NCBI GenBank assembly: GCA_033557685.1
Contig: JAWQRN010000363.1
Coordinates: forward strand, 1 to 30,807
Reading direction: 5' to 3'
Source: Sperchopsis tessellata
Lineage: Eukaryota; Arthropoda; Insecta; Coleoptera; Hydrophilidae
DNA length: 30,807 nucleotides
A model generated the notes under the pieces. It did no database searches. It saw only the letters and a program-made list of their open reading frames with translations, and was not told the DNA's origin. The position numbers and the translations under genes were made by a program. Positions 1 to 12,600 of the stretch are shown here, one piece after another (the stretch's first letter is position 1; each line of letters opens with the position of its first letter).

Positions 1-618
1 TATATATATATTTACTAATTGTCCTTGTTTCGGGATCGAGTCCCTTCTTCAGGCTGATGGCAAACTACTTGTTTGTGGGAGGTATGCATCGGGGTTGCCA
101 TGGATTCGATGCTAGCGCCCATAGGGGTCTTTTAAACGCCAATACACGTTATTGTATCTTTAAAAATGGTCCTCATTGGCAGTACAGCATAGGTCATTCT
201 CTCTACTGGGTTAAATGTGTACAATCGTGTTATACAAGTCAACGCTTTAACTGCAGCATGGCGTATGATACTTTAAGCAACAATTACTTTACGGTTCAAC
301 TGAAGATAGTACAAATTGGAAATATTCAGGAACGAACCACCTACCTCTTGAATGTAAAAACAATTTGTGTATGTAAATAAGTATTGTAGTTGCTGTGCTT
401 ATGTGGAAACAGAGCATTAGTGTGAACGGATGAGTTCCTTTAGGGGAAAGTTACTACCAATCCACTTTTAGTACTTTTTTGTTATATGACAAAACATCTG
501 TCTGTTTGCAAAGGTCATTGACAAATTATATAGTGCAAAGGAAGAACTACGATTGTTATTGTTTTTATGGGCTTAGTGTTTTGTTATAAAGTGTGATCCT
601 TTTTAATTGGTTCTCAAA
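1..618. other. 5' flank / 5' UTR region of MOB1, no coding gene seen
   Basis: The region starts with a (TA)n tract (1-11). A short GC-richer patch at about 33-130 includes GGGATCGAGTCCC (near 33-46), which resembles the T-arm of a tRNA and could be the end of a truncated SINE head. The open frame 57-380 (107 codons) gives a protein I do not recognise, with no domain or codon pattern supporting it. No promoter is confidently visible. Confidence 0.4.
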
Positions 619-632
619 ATGAGCTTCCTTTT
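619..632 (+). CDS. mats (MOB1): MOB1 coding exon 1 (14 coding nt)
   Basis: ATG AGC TTC CTT TT followed directly by the donor GTAAGT at 633. It encodes MSFL and two bases of F5. The split codon is completed by the T at 765. The match to the family start MSFLF/MDFLF and the perfect phase make this tiny coding exon convincing. The 5' UTR presumably extends to the left; its start is not visible. Confidence 0.93.
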
Positions 633-3600
633 GTAAGTAATGTAGTGTGTTAAATATTCTTTTCTGAGGAGCAAATTTCATCACCAATCTATTTTTATCA
701 CATACGCAGCTATGTTTTTATTTTCGATAATCAATAATAAATACTGATTTATAATAACTTGCAGTGGAAGCCGTTCATCAAAAACATTTAAGCCAAAGAA
801 GAACATCCCCGAGGGCACTCATCAGTATGAGCTGATGAAGCATGCCGCGGCTACTCTAGGCTCAGGGAATTTACGATTAGCTGTGATGTTGCCTGAAGGA
901 GAAGATCTGAATGAATGGGTTGCAGTCAACAGTAAGTGCATCAATAGTAAATTTAATTCTGTAAATCATTGTACGTATGGATATTTAACATTTCCTGTTA
1001 AAACAGTGGCTCCTTCGGTACCCTTTAATCAAATGCAAGCACCCACATAGCTTTTCCTAATACCTACCCCAGTCATATTTTGCTGTAAGTACCATTTAAA
1101 GGAATTTACATTTTCTTTTTTATTAATTTATTTCTCTTCAAAATTTCCAGTTTAGGATCAAAGAGAAAAATAATGGCACTAGTTTGTCTTACACAATTTT
1201 GTGTACAGTTTTTATCTAAATTCATATGTCTACGCATTTCTTTTACCTTATACCCTTTTATTTTTAATACTTTAATCTTTTGTTGACCTTGTTATTAATG
1301 TTCATCAATACTCTCGACCACATTATAAACACTAATAAATTAACTTTTATTGGTTAGAAACTTCATATAGTTTGAAGAAGAGTTAAATTAAATATTTTTT
1401 GTGGCTGTCCATATTACACGAGATAATTAAACTTACTAAATCAGCTTCAGTTTTGTAAAACATATATTTCTATTGTTTTCAAAGTAGTAACTTTACTCTT
1501 CATTTTCATTTTTTTCATCTGACTGTCAATAACATCATTTTCCTAAACAAAAATCCATAACATTGGATAGGAAGTTTGTTGAGGAAAATTTCCCCAAATA
1601 CGGAAATGAAGCCCATCTTAAATCACACATATTAGGACAGCCATCGCTCATCCAAGTACTGACCAAGTAGGATACTAGGTATTTAATCAATCATAGCATT
1701 GCTGCATTCACACTTGCCAATTTTAATAAAGGTTTCTACAGTTGAATCTTATGTTTTGTGTGAAATCATGTGGAAGTTATGGGATGTCTTTAGCAATAAT
1801 ACTTAATTTTAGCACTTTTCTTATATGGTCTACCGGTGGATCATGACAAGTACTTGTCATGATCCACCAGTGGGCATTTTAGCAACAATCGTATTAAAAG
1901 ATGTGTTGCTGCCTAAATAATGCATTTAACTAAACTGACATTTTAATATCATCATACGATAAAATCTTTCAAGTTAATTACAGAAATTGTTGTAACTGCA
2001 ATTTTTTTGATTTTGAATGTCTTTCCTTTTGTCTTAAAGAAATCATCCTACATTTATTGCAATTTTATTTTTTGTTCTTAATTATGCACTTATTAGGTCT
2101 TTGGACTTAATTCTTAAGGGTGAACATTGAATGACAACTGTCATTTCATTCATTATAAAATTTTGGACTTTATTTAAAATATTTATGTAATTTTTAAAAC
2201 TTTCATATTTGTAATTTATTCTGGTAAATTAGCTTTTGAGATATAATTATCTAAATAGAAATAATATTTCAATTTGTAATAAGGAAGTGATTCTGCCATT
2301 TCTGCCTTAGTAAAATTGCTCTTGTATAATTTCATCATTACATAGAGAAAAGATTCAAGACCTAACAATATCATCATATGTTTGAAAATTCTTTCAAACA
2401 CTAATCTTTCATGAGATGTGCCCAAAAGTGTGTGCCTAATATTTGCTGATATCAGCTACGTGTTTCGAGTTTTTGATGACAACTCATTGAGGAGATTCTG
2501 TTGTATGTTGGACATTTCTATAAATCTAGTGGAAAATGGTACAGTAGTGCCTTTGACCATTAAATGTTAATGCGCACGATTTGACAGTTGCAGGCATAAT
2601 GAGAGCATTATTAGCCAGTGCCAACCAAATCAGATTGAGTTCCCAACATACTTACTTGTTCAAACTAAGAGGTAGTTCGAAATAGGAACAACGAATTTGT
2701 GGGTAAGCATCATAACCATAAAATGTTGGTGAAAATTATAATTTCCAGAATAATGCAGAAGTTTCAACATATAAATTGATGATATTTTGTAAATAATGAT
2801 TTTTGTTCATATATCACATATCGGTGGAGTAATTTTACATGTGAGTTGAAAAAAGTAGAAAATATGAATGTACAGTAAAAGGTATAGGAGTTATAATTAC
2901 CAAGGTGGTATTATGTAGTAGTAATTAAGAATATTTTGGAAGTTTTTTAAAAAAAGAAGTTATTCCAATATATATAATTGCAGTAAATTCATATGAATTT
3001 TGTTTCCATCCGGATACAACAGTCATATAACTACCGTGGAAATCTATTACATTTAATAAGTGGTACATACGTGTTTAGATATGGATGAGAATAAAAGGTT
3101 TTGGAATGATGATAGGCATTTATGAAATTTCCAGTGGACAATGTACATAGGTTATACTGAGAGAATACACAGTTTTGGGAAAGGTTTAAGCTGGTGTATA
3201 TGTGTTTGGAACTGAATAGAATGAAGTCAAGAGTATAACATAGTGTATAAATCAGTAGACTTATAATAATATTGAAGGATGCACAATATGGAGCGTGACA
3301 TACTATGACTATGGTAGTCAGCATTATTCTGAAACATGAAAAATAGATCTAGGACATTGGAGGCAAAAACACATGCAAAATTAAAATGGTTCAGTACTCA
3401 TATTGTTAATATGGAATGCATACTGAATATCACAGAAACAAAATTGTGAAAGTGATTAGAAGTTTGAAAAATGGATGGAAATGCAAAGGAAATTCTTATG
3501 TCTTCAAGTGAAATATAGTATGAATGACTATAAATTATTCAATGCTACATCATTACTAAAGAGTGTTTTATAATAACTAGTCATACAATAAAACTTTGCA

Positions 3601-6600
3601 ATGGTTGTGTACATTTTTTAATAAATGTACATTTTTCCAAAACAATATCAATAGGCAACTTAATATGAACTAAATTAACTACTATTAGGCAGCTATATTT
3701 TAAGAGAGTACTGTGTTTAAGATACCTTAGTGAAAGCAGTTCAAAAACATTTATTCCTGAAATAAAAGTAATGAATGTAATGGGTGATCCAAACCGTTAT
3801 TTTGAATTATTAAAAAGTAGAGATATTTTATTTCAATGTCAAATACAGACTTTCCGATTAAAAGTGGAAAATATCTGACAAATGGTCGCCTTAGAATTTT
3901 TTATAATCCTCTTTTTTGACGAAATTTTCCATCACTTTCTTGCATAATTGAGGCCCTATTTCACCAATAGCAGCTCGGATATTGTCCTTAAATGCTTGAA
4001 TATAAAGCAAAACGTAAACCTTATCTTTCACATAACCACAAAGAAAAAAGTCTAGAGGTGATTTAATACCTCTAGACATGATTATGAATCCAGGAAATTT
4101 CTGATGTAACAACTTGATTGTTTCCTTGTTTGGTTGGCACGTAGCCCCATCCTGTTGAAAATAGACATCGTCCAAGTCCAAAGCATCAATCTAAGGCCAA
4201 AAAAGGTCAGTATCAATAACGAACAAGTTTCATTTTCAAAAAAATACTGTGTCTAATTGTTGTACACGTCTTCTTGTTGACACAACAATTTTAGCTACTG
4301 CTGCAATATTTTCAGTTGATCTGGCAGGGCGAGCAATTTTTCCTCTTTTCACAACAGTGATATTGCTGGAACGTTATAATTTTTGGATTCAATCAATAAT
4401 AGCTGAACAAGAAAGTGCTTCATATTGATTCAAAGCAGTTTGAACTTTTTCTACAAAATTTTCACCATTTTTGTAGTGAATTTTCACGACTTCAATCAGC
4501 TGCTCGATCTTGTATCGATTCATTTTCGGTAATGGGTTAATTTTTAGTTGACAAGTTGTCACATATGACGTTTTGAACAAAAATAGTTCAATACTTAAAA
4601 TACGGGTTGAGTTTCAATCACCTTTATAAGGCTAAATAAAGGAATTGACAACGACAATGTAATAGACTTCCACAGTTAGTATCTGTATGAATGTTGTTTC
4701 CGGATGAAAACCGCGTAGAGGCTCTGATAAGTGCCCACGATTCATCCACTGTTGCAAGGGACATTTTCAAGGCGAGTGATGTTACTTCAATAAATGAATT
4801 CACTGCAGATACATTAGTCAGATAGTTTAATTTGTCGTGTACATTTAAGACACCAATTTTAATAATTCAAACTAGTGAGAACTGAATGTGCAATTGGCTT
4901 CAAAGGTAGAATGCAAGTGGATAAGTTTTTATACCTGATGAACTTGTTATCAAAAAGAATAATTTGATAATGTAAATGAATGTGGATCATATAGTTTGGT
5001 AAGGTAGCAATCTATAATAGTATTTTCATTAAAGGCGTAAAATTTGCAGCTTACACAAGTTCTATAGTACCAAGTTTTTAAAATGAAACATGAAATTAAA
5101 TGATATAAAATCCGGAACAATTTGTTACATAGCATGTGTTAAAACACAAGTGCATCAAGTCATTAATATAGTGAGAGGTGAAGAAATTCTACTTTGAAGA
5201 AATGAACAGTATCAGACAACTTAAGGGGAGAAAAAAAAATTGTTTTCTGCTTCAGATGAACAGTAAAAATGTGAAAAATGGAGCATTTTTGATGGCACAG
5301 GAAAGACGCCAGGGGAAAAGGCTCTAACGTCGCCATTTTCTTTTGTTAAAAAAAAATTGTTTTTGAGCTCTTTAAACCTATAATAAAATCACATCAAAAT
5401 TTAAAAATCATGTGATTATTTCATCAGTCTCAAAAAAATGGCTCATTTTCTAAAGGGTTTTCTCCCTTTAATATACAAAAGTTTTAGGAATAGTGTGTAG
5501 ATAATGTATTAATAATAAAAGTTATAAAATATTACTAGAGTGATTAATGTGTTTATGAATGTATTAGGGGGATTTATTATAAATGTCTAAATTTTTTTTA
5601 GGAAATAGAATTTAACAGCTTAGAATATACTAAATCTACTGGACTATTCGTTGAATGTACGGCTGTCATGTTTATTTAACCAATTAAGTTTAATTTATTT
5701 CCTGGCGTACAAACAAATTTCTTCAATAGAAAAAATGAATTAGAGAACATATTTTATAGCAATTTTTTTCTGTTAAAGGTTATCTTTTAATTTCAAATTA
5801 TTAAGATTAAAGTTAATAGGTTTGTTCTCATTGCTTACACTTTCCACTTACTATGAAAGTATACTTTATGTTGTTCTTGTAACTTCTGTGTAGTCCACTT
5901 CACTATTCTCATATAGTTTTTACCTCCAAATATGAATGTAAGTTGGCGTGTTGTAAGGAAATGTCAACAAACAACTTACAAATAGAGAGGACTATAACTT
6001 ACTGGTCGACAACAAAAGCTGTTCACATATACATGCAAAGATAAATCATATCATCTATCCGTTCGTTTATTAACTTCAATTTGTGTAATGCCAAATGTAG
6101 AATGGAAAAAGTTTTAATCAAAAATGAGGTAGTTTGAAAATATACCTTACATTATTTGATAAATGATGCATTCAAAACGGATGAAAGTTAAATAAAAAAT
6201 ATTCAAAATAGTTTACGAAAAATAAAACCGCTTTTCGATTTATTTAATGAAACACAAAATGAAATTGTTACTTTAGGCCTGATTAAAACAGAAAGGCAAT
6301 CATTTCCAGATACATATTTCTATTTTAAAAGCAGAGCATCAAATTTTATTCAAAGTTTAGAATCTAATGAACTTGAAACAAGATCAATTTCTTCAATATT
6401 GACTTCACATTGTAATGGCAAAACAGTCAACATGAACTTGCCATGGATAGTGTTTCAAAATTTTGAAGGTTCATTTACACTTTGACAGCAATTTCATGAT
6501 GGATTCACATCAATGGTCTATACAAATGCTGATTTGAGTCGTAATAGTTGCGTAACCTCAAAGCATCTTTAAAGAAAGTGCCAGAAGATATGTTACATGC

Positions 6601-9600
6601 ACTCAAAATAATTGATTCAAAGTATGCATTTGCCTGGACTTCGTTATTAAATATGTACAAGAGAATAGTGCACACACATATTTGTTGCAACCTGTCAAGG
6701 TATAAATAAACACTCATATTTAATATTAAGACAATTCATTAATAGTTTACGTAATCACATGCAATATCTTGAAACCCTTAATTAACCAGTAAATTCGTTA
6801 GATGCTATCATAATGCCACTCATTTTAAACAAATGCATGAAAGAACCACCCAGAAATGAGAATCAAAATTAAATTCTGAAAGCAGTTTAAACAATGAAAT
6901 ATTCAAATTCAATTATTTTCGAGAATTTCTACACAATAAGGAAAGTACTCTGGAACCAACTTCATCAGTTAGCGATTCTATAGAAGCAGAAATAAAGACA
7001 AACTTCAAAGATGAACTAAAAAGATAAGATCATTTCAAAACACGTATTGCAATTAATGCTTCATGTTTAAATTGTCAAGGTGATCATTTCATACGAAAGG
7101 GTGAATAATTTTTGAAGTTGAACCTATTTGAAAGGAGTGATAAAAATAAGATTTTAAAGCCTTGTATAGATTGTCTTAGTAGAGGTCACTATGTTTTAGA
7201 ATTCCACTTGCAAAATTTGCAATAGGAATCATCACGCTGCTCTACATATAAACTTTAGTGGTCCTCACAAAAATGTATCTAGAAACCAAATAAACTTCAC
7301 ACCAAATCATTAGAAAATACTACAGCTAATATTGCTTCCTTAACAAATGTTCAATGCAATCAAGTTTTATTATCTACACCAAAGAAAAAATTATACACTT
7401 AATGTTTTATTAGATTTGGCATCTCAATCAAATTTCATTACGCAACTTGTCCATAATTTACAAAACCTAAAAAAGCTCCCAGAAAACCAAGGGAACTTGC
7501 AAATTACGCATCAAACAAATCTTAATATTGAGTCAAAGTGGAATAAATTTTCTGCAAATAGTCAGTGCTTTGTATAAAATAAGTTCTTTCCACAATATCA
7601 CTGAATGAAACATTGCTACAAAACAACATAAAATTAGCAGATTCCACATTTCTGAATTTGAAGAAATTGATTTGTTTATTGGTGGTAATTTGTTCTGGCA
7701 ACTTATTTATACAGGTCAAATAATAAACTCTCTCTCATCTTCCAAAAGATCAAACTTGGCTGGATAGTTTCTGGTTCAGTAAACCTCGCTTGTTATACTA
7801 CTGCCACTACTCTATTATCATTGAATGATTTTGAAAAATAGATAACATAACAAATAAATCTACATTTCTTACACTAGACGAGGATTGTTGCCAATGATTT
7901 TTCAACTCAAAGAAAAATGAAAATGAAGATTCATAGACAAAATAGCAATGAAACCAAACCTCAATAGTTTAGGTGAGTCACCTTATTTTGCACAATCGAG
8001 ATTTAGGTCTTTAGAAACCAGCTTTAAAAATGATGAAACATTTAGAGAAATTTATATAGCTTGTATTAATGATTAAGCAAGGTCATTTATCGATCAATGC
8101 TTCTATTTATCTCATCATGCAGTTCCCAAAGACAAAGGTTTACCGAGAAATACTGTACAATATGTGGATGCAAGCATTTAAGAGGACATTTTCTCCATCA
8201 TATCACACTTCAGAGATCATTAATATTTGATGGCTGACATTACACAAATATATATAAGTATGGATTCACTTTGAAAACCTGATGTATGAGTTAATTTTTC
8301 AGTGTGAAAGCATTGAAGATCCTCTCAAAAGCTATCAACTAAATATGCTCACAGTTGGACAAGCTGCAGCACCATTTTTGGCAATTATTTTGAGATAGAG
8401 AGCAGAAAAGGACTTTCCCGTAGAAGGTTAGATCATTACAGATGATTTTCACGTCGACGATTTATTACTCAACACAGATTAAAAAAAAAACTGAAAACAA
8501 TAAGAGAAAATTAAATAAACATAATATAACAAGCATTTTAACTTATGAAAATGGAAAATCAACATTCCTGCGATAAATGAGCGAACAGATAATCATCTAC
8601 TTCCGGCGGTGCCAATAAGACTCTTGGAATATATTGGAATCATATTGCAGACCAGTTCTTCTATTGTGTCTCAAATATGAAGAATTGTAACAAGGTTAAC
8701 AAAATAATCTTGTCCCATGACTGAATTGGTCTTCTAACCCCTGTTATTGTTGCAAAATTTTAGAATTATGGAAATTAATTTTAAGGTGGGATGAAAGTAT
8801 TCCTAGCAAACTACATTCAAAATGGCTTAAATTTAAAGACAGTCTAACTCATATCAACAATATTGTAGTCCCAAGACAAGTTCTTACTCCAAATTCAGTT
8901 GTGGTGCAACCGAATGAGCATACAGTGCATGTCTGCATCTTTAACGTCGGCCTATTTCCGCTGCTATGGCCTATCACCGACGCAAGGGATTAGGCTCTCT
9001 CACTTGGGATTTTTTCCGCATCCCAACTGGAATTGGGTTCTTTTACGTGCACTTGGTCTTCATTTTACCTACAATACATGGGACCCACTGTTTTATGTCC
9101 CTCCCGGAAGACTAGTACTGATACGCTGGAACAACTTACAGCCACCAGGATGTGGGAGGGAGAAAGCAGTAGGAGCACACAAGGGGGTACAGAACAATAA
9201 TGATGAAAGGAAACAATTTAACAAAAAAGAAAATAAGTTAAGTTGCAAAAAGAATGTATATTAACTAATGCAAATACATTAGAGTAATTAATTAAAGGAC
9301 ATAAACTAAGAATTAAGTAAAGAAAAATAAACTAAGAATAAACATTAGTACACAAGTATATTTTATAAACGAAAATGTAAATTAAACTAATGAAATGAAA
9401 GTGTGCTTATAAAGGAAGGTGTAAATTAAAAGATGTTGAGCGGAGAATATTTACCTGGCGACTCTTGCTTGCTGTGGCGGACTTCAACTGACAATGATTT
9501 CCTACGCTCCGCGTCTTTTATAGGCACAGACGAAGGGTTGAAATTCAGTGACGCTACCGCTAGAGGCGCTTTCCGAACCGTCAAATTTACCACAAAATTG

Positions 9601-12600
9601 TTAATAATGTTTTTAACAATTTGGGTTAAAAAAGTGACTGAATAGAATTATTAGAATATATATTACCTAGCTTCATAAGCAACACACAAAAAAAATGTTT
9701 TCAGTGCGCCAGGAACGAAATTTCCACCCTCGTACAACACGCGGTGGGCCAATAATAAAATAATTAATTCATAGGGTAACAGTACTACAAAGACTTTTCC
9801 CCCCCCCACACTTAGTAGCTTAATACTTAGCCACTGAGCTACGAGACGGCCATGTCTGTATCTAAAGTCTACATATTAAACAAACATTCGTTTAAGTTCC
9901 TAGCAGCAAAATCTAGAGTGGCACTATTAAAATAATTTCCACTCCCAGGCTGGAATTACTAGCAGCAGTGCTTCTTTCATAACTAATTCTTAACTTAAAT
10001 AAAACGAAAGAATATTGGATTGACGCGATGATAATTCTGTGTTGACAAAATACCATCTCGGTAGATGGATTAACTAGTCAGAATGATTGGCATCATGTAT
10101 CATCAACGGAGAACTCAGTTGACATTATCTCATTTGGCTGTCTACCAAAACAGTTAATAAATCTCAATATCTGGTGGGACTAACCACAATGGTTAAAAGT
10201 AAACAAGGGATTGCTGGCCTAAAACAAAAGACAGTACCTCAGTATTATGTACAGGGAATCCTTACCCTCATCTATAAATACTCTAACTTAAATACATTAA
10301 AGCAAGTCACACCCGGGTGCTTACAATTTTAAACCAAACATTTAACTCCAGCAGCCCAAAGACATAGTAACCTTCTAAACACTAAGGGAACTAGATAACG
10401 CTTTATTGACACTCATCAAACTTTGAGTATCAAATTAATCAAGACCAAACCCTTTAATCTCAAAAGTAAATTGAATTCATTCATTTCTGACAAGGGTATT
10501 ATAAGAATAGGTGGAAGATTGAAAAATTCCCACTTTAACTTGCTGTCAAATTAACAAAATACTACCTTATAAAGTTAATTTTTCGAATAACTCATCTAGA
10601 GTTATTTCACGAAGGTCCATCAATGCTACTTCTCAAAAAAGACTGTAAGGGCATCTATAAAATGTTATCATTACAATCCACAATCATGTAATCCAATTAT
10701 GGGGAATCTTTCTAATGACAGAACAAAACCAAGGCCCCATTTCAGATGACAAGTGTGCCCGTTAACCCCAATTTAATCAGATCCTAATCATTTCAATGCA
10801 TTGACACCAGCACCTAATGCAAAAGTACCTGACATGAAGCAAAATCGCTTGGCCGGAAACCTACATTTACACTGTTAAACCAACATTTCTGGTACCGTTG
10901 GTGAAAACAATATATCTCAGAGTTTCAACAACTTTCTCAAGTGGAATAAAAAATTAAACAACGTCAAGAAAGATACGTTGATTCTAATAAAAGACAACAG
11001 TGACCCGCATTTGGGACGTATAATTGACTATTATTCAGGAACAGACGGTATAATGCGTGTGGTGATGATAAAGTGTGCCAGTGGGATCATAAAGCATATG
11101 GTAGTAAAAATTTGCACTTCCCTTCTAGGAAAACAATAATTCATCACTTATAGATGCGAGGGGTAGGAACAAGAAGATAAAACATTCATTTTTATTACAT
11201 TACCTATAATTTTCAGGATTATTGTTAAGATTGGAAATTTATATTAGTCTTTCTAAATGTATACTAATTTACAGTATTTTTTAAACAATTAACTTCATAT
11301 TTGTTTATACCAATTTTTCATATTGACAATTATTTTTGAAACGTCTTTTGCATTTCAAGGTGGGCAGCATGTTAATGCAAAACGTGCATTATATTTGAAT
11401 ATACAAAATATCAAGTTATCATTTTTATTTATGACATTTTTGATCTACATGATCAGTTACTGTAAACCGAATAAAGCAGTCAGGAAAAATTCCACTGTGT
11501 TTTTTAATGCGAAATAATCATTTCTAATTTGAAAGTGACCACTCGAGGGTGTAAATTATAAATAAAACAGTAAGCAACAGATTTCTGCAGTCCTCTTTGC
11601 CAACTCGCGAAAAAATGATGCTACAATAAAAGTGGAATAGTACAAGTGTAATTGTAAACAATGAGATCATCTTAATATATATCGGTTAGTTTCTGCCGAA
11701 GAGTTCTAGAAAACCAAATTTACTTGTTCATTATAAAACAAAAATGGTTAGGTAATATAAATTATTTAGACAAGTAATTTTTATCTCCAGAATAAACAGG
11801 CCAAGTGTGACAAGGTTTCAATTGGAGTCTCGCTTATAGTGGTAAATTATACCTATGTTTAGTATTAAGTTGGGCGGGATTTTTTTAAAATATAAAAAAT
11901 CTTTGAAATATTCTATTTAACCAAGCTTGTTATAGTTAAAAACTATATGTGTAAATGTTTTTTTTTTATTTCAGCTGTAGACTTTTTCAACCAAATTAAC
12001 ATGTTGTATGGGACAATTACTGAATTTTGTACTGAAGAAAGTTGTCCCATTATGTCTGCGGGACCAAAATATGAATATCATTGGGCGGACGGGCACACTG
12101 TGAAAAAACCCATTAAATGTTCTGCACCGAAATATATTGATTATTTAATGACTTGGGTGCAAGATCAGTTAGATGATGAAACACTTTTCCCATCCAAAAT
12201 AGGTAAGATAATATTTACATGCTGTTTATTTCTTTTAAAATAGCTTAAGTATTTGAGTAACGTGAAATTTTATGTAGTATTTGATATTATATCTTTACAA
12301 CACTACATATGTACATACAAACTATTTGATCTTATTGGCTGGATCATTGTCAGAAAAGTAAAATGAGAATCAGTAGTATATTTTAGGCTAAGGAAAGTAT
12401 ATATTTTCAAATGTATAGGTGGCCTAACCTTTGTGTATGCATTTAAATCTAGATGGAGTCAATTGTTCTTTTTTGCATTATACATATTTATGCTTTATAA
12501 AAGCAAATTTCCAATCCTTAACTGCATAATATTAAAGTTTTGATGATAGGTAATTTTTGCCCTTAGTACCCCAGATATTTTGTACATGATTCATCACTAT

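Larger units (their letters stand above)
3780..4624 (-). mobile_element. internally deleted mariner element
   Basis: The ends are degenerate inverted repeats: GGGTGATCCAAACC at the left, and the complement of GGTTGAGTTTCAATCACC at the right. TA dinucleotides flank them (3778-3779 and 4625-4626), as expected for Tc1/mariner. The minus strand reads as two parts of a mariner transposase. The length of about 845 bp is well short of a complete element (about 1.3 kb). The catalytic centre is missing. Confidence 0.85.
8620..10300 (+). pseudogene. BEL/Pao RNase H region, split by SINE insertion
   Basis: The left half reads ELWKLILRWDESIPSKLHSK, then WLKFKDSLTHINNIVVPRQV (about 8758-8880). The right half resumes after the SINE: FLAAKSRVALLK (about 9896-9930), DWHHVSSTENSVDIISFGCL (about 10087-10145) and LPKQLINLNIWWD (about 10143-10180). 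Both halves read in sequence if the 8941-9850 insertion and one 13-bp duplicate are discounted. Confidence 0.85.
6110..11145 (+). mobile_element. degenerate BEL/Pao LTR retrotransposon
   Basis: Conceptual reading with many stops and frameshifts gives, in BEL/Pao order, Gag, zinc knuckles, protease, reverse transcriptase, RNase H and integrase ends. The order and motifs are specific to BEL/Pao: LLD.ASQSNFIT protease, the HVDDLL catalytic box, DWHHVSS-ENS-DIIS and the LNIWWD linker, and FNALTPA plus TLILIKD in the integrase tail. It lies in the sense orientation within MOB1 intron 2. The RNase H part is split by the SINE at 8941-9850. A candidate polypurine tract and LTR start (aaggtgggcagca, then TGTTAATGC at 11370) lie downstream, but no paired 5' LTR was found. 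It is clearly inactive. Confidence 0.9.

Noticed and set aside
57..380. 107-codon open frame near the left edge
   Set aside because: No recognisable domain, composition unlike a conserved protein, lies in the MOB1 5' flank. Treated as chance or repeat-derived.
585..591. TATAAAG 28 bases before the MOB1 start codon
   Set aside because: As a TATA box it would leave almost no 5' UTR, and such motifs are frequent in AT-rich DNA.
835..1050. Open frame starting at an internal MOB1 ATG
   Set aside because: Its first part is MOB1 exon 2; after 931 it reads through the splice donor into intron.
9433..9645. 70-codon open frame
   Set aside because: Lies wholly inside the solo LTR and has no known domain.
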